In this document: in pieces, positions 6,509-11,682 of the stretch
How positions within the stretch are numbered: the stretch's first letter is position 1
Layout of the letters: every line of letters begins with the position of its first letter
NCBI GenBank assembly: GCA_029939965.1
Contig: JAOZRY010000016.1
Span: 1-11,682 of the forward strand
DNA: 11,682 bases
From: Bacteroidales bacterium
GTDB lineage: Bacteria > Bacteroidota > Bacteroidia > Bacteroidales > 4484-276
Reading direction: 5' to 3'
The notes under the pieces: generated by a model
The model's input: only the letters and a program-made list of their open reading frames with translations
Told to the model about the DNA's origin: nothing
Databases searched by the model: none
Position numbers and translations under genes: made by a program

Positions 6509-8638
6509 TTATAGATTTTTCGGATCAAAACCATCGGCTGATTTTGGATTTTTGCTTTCAAATTCTTTGATTCCTCTTTTGAGGAAATCCAAAAATTCAT
6601 TTACATCCAAATCATAAGATCGTGGGCTCACGAGCATTTCTCCGTTTGTATCTAACAAAATATAGTAGGGTTGAGCATTTACATTAAACCTTGAAATTTG
6701 GAAATCAGCAAACTTCTTTCCCACGGTCTTTTTCATCTTTCCGTCATGTGAAGATTTGATCCACTCTTCTTTGGGCAGACGTGTTTTATCATCCACATAT
6801 AAAGCAATTATCACAAAATCATCACGTAACATTTTTATCACTTTCGGATCAGACCATACATTGGCTTCCATTTCGCGGCAATTTACACAACCATGTCCCG
6901 TGAAATCAATAAAAATAGGTTTATCTAATTTTTTTGCACAAGCCAATCCCTGCTCATAATCAAAATATCCTTCGAGACCGTGGGGTAAGTGAAGAAAATC
7001 GCTGTATTTGGGTCTTTCACATAAGTCGCTACTTGACGCTTTTCCATCATCACCTCCCGAATATGAATAAACTTTCAGGTTGTCTCTAATAATAGTATTC
7101 ATATCAAAATCATGAGTTTGTTGTGGTGGAATGTATCCAGAGAGGGATTTTAACGGAGCTCCAAACATTCCTGGAATCATATAAACAACAAACGTAAAAA
7201 CAATAACGGCAAGCAATAGTCGTGGTACCCCAAGATGAGGAAGGTCACTGTCGTGAGAAAATTTAAGTTTACCCAATAAATACAATCCCATCAAGGCAAA
7301 TATCACAATCCAGAACGCAAGGTATATTTCACGATCCAAAATCCCCCAATGATAAGTCTGATCGGCAATACTCAGGAATTTTAAACCAAGTGCAAGTTCC
7401 AGAAAACCAAGAATAACTTTTACCGAATTAAGCCAACCACCTGATTTTGGTAAATTGGAAAGCCATGAAGGGAAGAAGGCAAATAAAGTAAATGGCAAAG
7501 CAAATGCCAAGGAAAACCCAAACATCCCAACAATAGGTTCCAGCACCTGACCACCGGCCGATTGAACCAGAATAGCACCTACAATAGGTCCGGTACAGGA
7601 AAATGAAACCAAAACAAGTGTGAAAGCCATGAAAAAAGCACCCGAAAACCCACCTTTATCTGCCTTGCTATCAGTTTTATTTATCATCCAACTTGGTAAA
7701 GTAATTTCAAACCATCCAAGAAATGAAGCAGCAAAAAAGGTGAAAATAAGGAAAAACAAAACATTAGGCAACCAATGGGTGCTTAGCCAGTTAGCAAAGT
7801 TAGCTCCTAAAGTAACAGCCACAATAGTTCCGATAATGGTATAAATTGCAATAATCGAAAACCCATAAACCAAAGCCTCAAACCTGGCTTTGGCCTTATT
7901 ATCAGAGTTATGCATAAAGAATGATACGGTCATCGGAATCATTGGGAAAACACATGGTGTAAGGATGGCAATTAATCCGGCGATAAAAGAAAAAACAAAC
8001 AGCCACCAGAGCGGCATATCTTCAGTAATCTGCCCGTCAACGGTTATGTTCGATTGGCTTATTGAAGAGGTCTCTTCTACAGCAGTTGTTGTATCTGAAT
8101 TAAACGAGAAATTAAAATCTACTTCTGAAGGTGGTAAACATTTTTCATCATCGCAGCACATAAACTCAAGGAAACCATCAATTATCAATGGCTCATCTGT
8201 CAGTAACCTGATTTTTTGCTTAAACTCTACATTGTGGCCAAAATATTTAACAATCATGTTGAAGTTCGGATCTTCTTCTTCAATTGCATCGGGTTCACTA
8301 AAAACCACCCTATTCAAAAAGCTTCCCTCTTCAAATCCTTCAACCTGCTCAATTTTTACATTCTCATCAATAAACTCAAATCCCTTTAAATCATTAAAAT
8401 AAAATGATGTCTTTATTGGTCCTCCATCAGAAATATTCTGGGAGTAGAGATGCCAAGTGTCATCAATTGTAGCTTTAAAAATCAGTTCAACTTCCTTATT
8501 TCCCAGATATTTACTTTCATAACTCCATTTAACCGGTTCGAGAACTTGTGCAAACGCACAGTGAAACGAAAAAAGAAATATTAGTAACAGTAAACTCAAT
8601 CGGATAGTTCTGCCAGGTATAGTAACTAATGCCATCAT
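6509..8638 (-). CDS. dsbD: Thiol:disulfide interchange protein DsbD (three-domain)
   Basis: This 709-aa protein has the full DsbD layout and should carry electrons from cytoplasmic thioredoxin across the inner membrane to periplasmic thiol proteins. A signal peptide covers residues 1-30 (cleavage after AFA, before Gln31). The periplasmic alpha domain follows to about 180, with a cysteine cluster FMCCDDEKCLPP (Cys161, Cys162, Cys167) corresponding to the redox pair of E. coli DsbD. The membrane domain (about 210-490, roughly eight helices plus one more) carries the two conserved redox cysteines, Cys229 in LTPCVFPM and Cys348 in SFSCTGP. The C-terminal thioredoxin domain (about 555-690) has GHGCVNCREM (Cys584, Cys587) and a cis-Pro in NAQPYYILLD. 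Additional cysteines are Cys540 and Cys567. Start: two ATGs in tandem (8638 and 8635), so either could be used. The TlpA-like lipoprotein in this window is a conceivable periplasmic partner, but it lacks one active-site cysteine. Confidence 0.94.
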   Translation of the reverse strand: MMALVTIPGRTIRLSLLLLIFLFSFHCAFAQVLEPVKWSYESKYLGNKEVELIFKATIDDTWHLYSQNISDGGPIKTSFYFNDLKGFEFIDENVKIEQVEGFEEGSFLNRVVFSEPDAIEEEDPNFNMIVKYFGHNVEFKQKIRLLTDEPLIIDGFLEFMCCDDEKCLPPSEVDFNFSFNSDTTTAVEETSSISQSNITVDGQITEDMPLWWLFVFSFIAGLIAILTPCVFPMIPMTVSFFMHNSDNKAKARFEALVYGFSIIAIYTIIGTIVAVTLGANFANWLSTHWLPNVLFFLIFTFFAASFLGWFEITLPSWMINKTDSKADKGGFSGAFFMAFTLVLVSFSCTGPIVGAILVQSAGGQVLEPIVGMFGFSLAFALPFTLFAFFPSWLSNLPKSGGWLNSVKVILGFLELALGLKFLSIADQTYHWGILDREIYLAFWIVIFALMGLYLLGKLKFSHDSDLPHLGVPRLLLAVIVFTFVVYMIPGMFGAPLKSLSGYIPPQQTHDFDMNTIIRDNLKVYSYSGGDDGKASSSDLCERPKYSDFLHLPHGLEGYFDYEQGLACAKKLDKPIFIDFTGHGCVNCREMEANVWSDPKVIKMLRDDFVIIALYVDDKTRLPKEEWIKSSHDGKMKKTVGKKFADFQISRFNVNAQPYYILLDTNGEMLVSPRSYDLDVNEFLDFLKRGIKEFESKNPKSADGFDPKNL

Positions 8639-8713
8639 TTTGCTATTTTGTGTTTAGTAATGGTGAGTAAAACAATCAATTTATAGAAAAAGTGTTTTCA
8701 TATCTAATTCCTA

Positions 8714-8729
8714 TTGTTAATATTAACAA
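8714..8729. promoter_or_regulatory. Perfect 16-bp palindrome in the dsbD leader
   Basis: TTGTTAATATTAACAA is its own reverse complement over 16 bp. It lies in the predicted 5' leader of dsbD, about 35-50 nt downstream of the predicted transcription start and 76 nt before the start codon. It could be an operator for a dimeric regulator. Being pure A/T apart from one pair, it could also be chance in this AT-rich spacer. Confidence 0.3.
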
Positions 8730-8762
8730 AAACAATATTTTTCGACTAATTTTTATGGCGGG

Positions 8763-8792
8763 CAAAAATAGTAAATTGAAATACAATTCAAA
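8763..8792 (-). promoter_or_regulatory. dsbD: Promoter for dsbD
   Basis: Reading the minus strand, TTTG (8792-8789) is followed after 18 nt by TATTTTTG (8770-8763), an exact TAnnTTTG match. Transcription would start near 8758, giving a leader of about 120 nt, long for this window. The box sits in the 198-nt spacer between tilS and dsbD, so dsbD probably has its own transcript. Confidence 0.5.
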
Positions 8793-8836
8793 TTTTGATT
8801 AATAAAAAAAACTTAAAGATAAGTGGTTAATCATTT

Positions 8837-10159
8837 TCAAATCAATCGAATAATAATTGCATTTTCAGATTGGCTTGTCAATTTAAACCGTTCATCAATT
8901 CTTTTTCCAACAACCCAGGCTATTTCCTTTCCTGATAAAAGCAGCCATGTATTTCGTTTTTCAAGCAACGAAAATTTATTGTCGATAAAAAAATCAGATA
9001 ATTTTTTCCGGTTCTTCATACCTAACGGATAGAAATAATCTCCCTGCTGGTACTTTCTTATCCGAAGCGGAAACTTTATTTTATTAAAATCTAAAAAGGC
9101 AATATCAGGGTTTTTCTCAATAACACTTTTTTTTGTTAATGGTTTGATTTCCAATTTAAAATGTAATGGCTGGAAAATCTCGGTTTTATTTTCATCAATT
9201 TCAAATATCTCCGTTTCCTGAATAATAAGGGGAGAAATTAATAAAGTTTTGCGATCCAGGATAACCTCATGTGTAAATGACAAAAATATTTTTCCGGGCT
9301 CTCCATTTAAAGATTTGATAATATTCTTAACAACAGCAAAATTAAAATCAAATGGTTTTAGAAGTTCATAAAGCACAAAATCCGGACATTCATTTTTGAG
9401 AAGTTCAACTATTGAGATTTCAAAATGTTGCTGGCACTTACGAAACATCCTCTTTTTTAATGCATCAATTTGAGATAAAACAAAATGTTCTGTAGAAGAT
9501 AAGGCTTTGAACGTATTTTGTATTCCTATCCTATAACCCGAATTTGTTTTTTCAAGTGCAGGAAGAATATTATGCCGAATGCGATTTCGTAAATAATCGT
9601 TATTCGCATTTGAACTATCTTCTCTATAATTGATCCTGTTTTCGATGGCAAATTTTACAATCCGAGCCCGGCTGGCAAAAAGCAACGGCCTGATACAATT
9701 CCCATTTTTCGGCAAAATACCCCTCAACCCGGAGATACCTGTTCCTCTAAACAAATTAATAAAAAAGGTTTCTGTTTGGTCATCAAAATGATGAGCTGTT
9801 GCATATAAATCTAAATCTGTTTCTTTAATTAATGATTCAAACCAATTGTACCTTAAACTACGTGCTGCTTCCTGAATTGAAAGCTTATTTTGCTTTGCAT
9901 ATTCTTTAGTGTCAAACCTTTTAATATAAAATGGAATACCCTGAACTTGAGCAACTTCTTGAACAAAAAAAGCATCTTCATCACTTTCATTTCCTCGTAA
10001 CCCAAAATTACAGTGGGCAATTGCGTATTCAATACCCACCTGTTTAAACAGGTGGGTCATAACCATCGAATCAATACCTCCGCTCACAGTAAGTAACACC
10101 TTTTGGTGATCATAGATCAAATTATTATCGGAAAGATATTGGAGTAGGTCAGCAATCAT
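8837..10159 (-). CDS. tilS: tRNA(Ile)-lysidine synthetase TilS
   Basis: This 440-aa cytoplasmic enzyme uses ATP to attach lysine to C34 of the CAU-anticodon tRNA-Ile, so that it reads AUA; it is normally essential. Motifs from ATG 10159: the PP-loop SGGIDS (residues 26-31), AHCNFGLRG (48-56), the adenylation motif HHFDDQTET (123-131), and the tRNA-contact segment YREDSSNANNDYLRNRIRHN (178-197). The C-terminal TilS domain runs from about 366 to the end, with YFYPLGMKNRKKLSDFFIDN and WVVGKRIDERFK. The frame also opens at a TTG at 10168 (443 aa), but that codon lies inside the -7 box, so ATG 10159 is preferred and the message may be almost leaderless. Residues 35-42 are encoded by a perfect 24-bp palindrome (separate entry). 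Divergent from the YjbH-like gene. Confidence 0.95.
   Translation of the reverse strand: MIADLLQYLSDNNLIYDHQKVLLTVSGGIDSMVMTHLFKQVGIEYAIAHCNFGLRGNESDEDAFFVQEVAQVQGIPFYIKRFDTKEYAKQNKLSIQEAARSLRYNWFESLIKETDLDLYATAHHFDDQTETFFINLFRGTGISGLRGILPKNGNCIRPLLFASRARIVKFAIENRINYREDSSNANNDYLRNRIRHNILPALEKTNSGYRIGIQNTFKALSSTEHFVLSQIDALKKRMFRKCQQHFEISIVELLKNECPDFVLYELLKPFDFNFAVVKNIIKSLNGEPGKIFLSFTHEVILDRKTLLISPLIIQETEIFEIDENKTEIFQPLHFKLEIKPLTKKSVIEKNPDIAFLDFNKIKFPLRIRKYQQGDYFYPLGMKNRKKLSDFFIDNKFSLLEKRNTWLLLSGKEIAWVVGKRIDERFKLTSQSENAIIIRLI
10034..10057. repeat. Perfect 24-bp palindrome inside tilS, in codon phase
   Basis: The half-site ACCCACCTGTTT is followed directly by its exact reverse complement AAACAGGTGGGT. 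It spans exactly eight codons of tilS (Thr-His-Leu-Phe-Lys-Gln-Val-Gly, residues 35-42), so both strands encode the same peptide in that frame. It is richer in GC than the surrounding gene. As RNA it could form a strong hairpin near the 5' end of the message; as DNA it could be a dimer binding site or a small dispersed palindrome. The sequence is certain; any function is inference. Confidence 0.9.
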
Positions 10160-10165
10160 AATCCA

Positions 10166-10173
10166 CAAAAGTA
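10166..10173 (-). promoter_or_regulatory. tilS: -7 promoter box for tilS
   Basis: The minus strand reads TACTTTTG from 10173 to 10166, an exact TAnnTTTG match, ending 6 nt before ATG 10159. Expected transcription start is within a few bases of the ATG. No convincing -33 element was found. The box overlaps the alternative TTG start codon (10168-10166). Confidence 0.45.
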
Positions 10174-10333
10174 CATCTAAAAATAATCTTTTTAAATAAA
10201 CCTTCTTGCATTAAAACCTCACCAAAGAAAAAAGTCTGTCATACACTAACACTAACATTTCAAATGAGTATTCAGATTGTTAATAAAACTATTTGATGAA
10301 TTAATTTTTTTTAACCTGAAATTCAACGCAACT

Positions 10334-10365
10334 CTTGTATTATAAATAATAATGGTGTATGTTTG
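10334..10365 (+). promoter_or_regulatory. Promoter for the YjbH-like gene
   Basis: CTTG (10334-10337) and the -7 box TATGTTTG (10358-10365) are 20 nt apart, matching the Bacteroidetes pattern. Transcription would start near 10370, giving a leader of about 60 nt. An eight-codon ORF (ATG 10385 to TAA 10409-10411) lies in that leader, in the same frame as the main gene. Confidence 0.5.
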
Positions 10366-10432
10366 CAAAAAAGTTTCCTCTGAAATGAGGATCATTATTA
10401 ACGTTACTTAAAACTTTAAGAGGATTTGGGAA

Positions 10433-11682
10433 TTGTTAAGGAAAAGGTTTTTAAGTATTTATGTTTACGTTCTTTGTCATTTTGTTTATCTCATTTTAGG
10501 ATTTTCATCTATCGCTATTGCTCAAAGTTTTACTTCTACGGGTGATGTAGAGAAAGGATTAATTGATGAAGGTTTTGAGAATGTTGGTGTTTTTGTTAGC
10601 AATGACACTCTATTGATTTATTACGAAGACAGGAGGTACAGATTTGAACCCCGTAGTTTATCCAGGGTTATTCATATTGCAAATCAATATCAAAAATTAC
10701 AGGATAACACATTGAGAATTATCCTGCTAAAGGATAAAGTTCCTGTTGTGGAAGTCATTATGGCATCTGGATCGTATAGTAAATATATTATCGGTGAGCT
10801 TGATGTTGTCGATTTTAGCAATCAGTTTTCTGTGTCATTTGATTTTGTGGATAATAGTTCCACTGCCAGTTTAAAAAACAATTCGCTTTTTAAAGTTGAT
10901 ATTCCTGTTATTCCAACGTGGTCAGCAAAATTTGGGAATTTTAGTAATCCTGTTGAATCGAATACCAGTTTGATTCCAGAGTTAAATTCTACTTTCGCAA
11001 AAGGATTAACTTTTAAAGCCCAACTGATTATTCCCATTCAAAATGATTTCTTTTATGTAAGTGAAAGGGAAACTATAAGACCAGGAAACATTACAATAAA
11101 TCAATTTTTAAGATTGGAGGATAACTTTTACATCAATATTACAGCAGGTACTTTTAATAAAAATCGCGCAGGTTTTAATTTTGAAGTTAAAAAACTTTTT
11201 AAAGAAGGTGATTTCGGCATTGGAGCAAATATTGGTTATACAGCCTACTATTCTTTTACAGGAATTGAAACAGAGTTTTATGACAAGCAAAAATATTTAA
11301 CAGCCATTTTGACTTCTGAATATCGTTATAATCCTTTTGATCTTACCGTTAGAGTGGAGGTTGGGAATTTTTTATTTAATGTTTTAGCTGCCAGATTTGA
11401 AGTAATGAGGCAATTTGGAGAAGTTAAAATCGGTTTTTTTGCATTGGCTGCAAAAGATGAATATGATGGTGGTTTCAGGTTTACAATACCAATTCCACCA
11501 AGAAAATACACAAGGCTAACATGGCTTAGACTTCGACCATCTGATAATTTCAGGTGGGAATACAGAGCTAAAGGCTTTCCACAAAATGGGGTAACATTCA
11601 ATTCAGGATATAATCTTACAGATGAATTAATGGATTACAATCCTGATTTTATAAAAAAACGTTTGATTATTGAAATTAACAA
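10433..11682 (+). CDS. YjbH-like outer-membrane protein, 5' part (runs off the window)
   Basis: An open frame of 416 codons continues past the right edge. The start is probably TTG 10433: an in-frame stop lies at 10409-10411, no ATG follows before the signal peptide, and a ribosome-binding-like AAGAGGA (10417-10423) sits 9 nt upstream. The N-terminus is a signal peptide (LRKRFLS, then a long hydrophobic stretch, cleavage probably after IAIA, before Gln). A small domain follows with GFENVGVFVSNDTLLIYYED and RRYRFEPRSLSRV. The remainder has alternating polar/aromatic strands typical of an outer-membrane beta-barrel, including EYRYNPFDLTVRVEVGNFLF, ARFEVMRQFGEVKIGFFALA and DGGFRFTIPIPPRK. This pattern resembles YjbH, the outer-membrane component of the YjbEFGH exopolysaccharide system. 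The family call is from pattern memory and moderate; an unrelated beta-barrel remains possible. No other exopolysaccharide gene is in the window. Confidence 0.65.
   Translation, partial: MLRKRFLSIYVYVLCHFVYLILGFSSIAIAQSFTSTGDVEKGLIDEGFENVGVFVSNDTLLIYYEDRRYRFEPRSLSRVIHIANQYQKLQDNTLRIILLKDKVPVVEVIMASGSYSKYIIGELDVVDFSNQFSVSFDFVDNSSTASLKNNSLFKVDIPVIPTWSAKFGNFSNPVESNTSLIPELNSTFAKGLTFKAQLIIPIQNDFFYVSERETIRPGNITINQFLRLEDNFYINITAGTFNKNRAGFNFEVKKLFKEGDFGIGANIGYTAYYSFTGIETEFYDKQKYLTAILTSEYRYNPFDLTVRVEVGNFLFNVLAARFEVMRQFGEVKIGFFALAAKDEYDGGFRFTIPIPPRKYTRLTWLRLRPSDNFRWEYRAKGFPQNGVTFNSGYNLTDELMDYNPDFIKKRLIIEIN

Noticed and set aside
7890..8402. 170-codon plus-strand frame opposite dsbD
   Set aside because: It is an antisense shadow of the DsbD alpha domain and first membrane helix, Ser-rich and without recognisable motifs.
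1..11682. CRISPR array, tRNA, rRNA, insertion sequence or phage genes
   Set aside because: No evenly spaced direct repeats, cloverleaf-like segments, rRNA core sequences, transposase motifs or structural phage genes were seen on either strand.

Overview
The window comes from the chromosome of a Bacteroidetes bacterium, most likely in or near Bacteroidales/Marinilabiliales. Three things point there: the DNA is AT-rich; the genes have short leaders and mostly lack Shine-Dalgarno sequences but carry Bacteroidetes-type -7 boxes (TAnnTTTG, often with a TTG/TTTG about 16-21 nt upstream); and the protein families fit, notably a DUF4369/TlpA-like lipoprotein, a three-domain DsbD and a Bacteroidetes-style LpxH phosphoesterase. 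The phylum call rests on these features. The order is a guess.

Layout. Bases 1-768 hold no convincing gene. They contain a GC-rich island (about 315-492) built around a 33-nt/33-nt imperfect inverted repeat, probably a dispersed structured repeat. A small accessory module follows: an intact MNT-type nucleotidyltransferase antitoxin (769-1077) overlapping a HEPN-toxin remnant cut to 50 codons (1067-1219). The rest looks like ordinary core genome: a thioredoxin-fold lipoprotein (1290-2486), an LpxH-like UDP-2,3-diacylglucosamine diphosphatase (about 2540-3313), GAPDH on the minus strand (3318-4328), a divergent M20 dipeptidase (4450-5823) with a strong terminator, an unrecognised acidic 142-aa protein (5993-6421) facing dsbD (6509-8638, minus) across a shared bidirectional terminator, tilS (8837-10159, minus), and the 5' part of a divergent YjbH-like outer-membrane protein (from about 10433, running off the right edge).

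Functionally the window mixes envelope work (LpxH in lipid A synthesis, DsbD and the TlpA-like lipoprotein in periplasmic thiol chemistry, YjbH-like protein in exopolysaccharide or surface assembly) with central metabolism (GAPDH), peptide turnover (M20) and translation fidelity (TilS). Apart from the MNT/HEPN pair, and possibly the lipoprotein and lpxH, the genes look like single-gene transcription units with their own promoters.

I see no convincing new multi-gene system. The points most worth a second look are the decayed toxin beside an intact antitoxin, the GC-rich hairpin island, a perfect 24-bp palindrome lying exactly in codon phase inside tilS, promoter boxes that overlap the longest-ORF starts of tilS and lpxH, and a TlpA-like protein whose CxxC has become SxxC.
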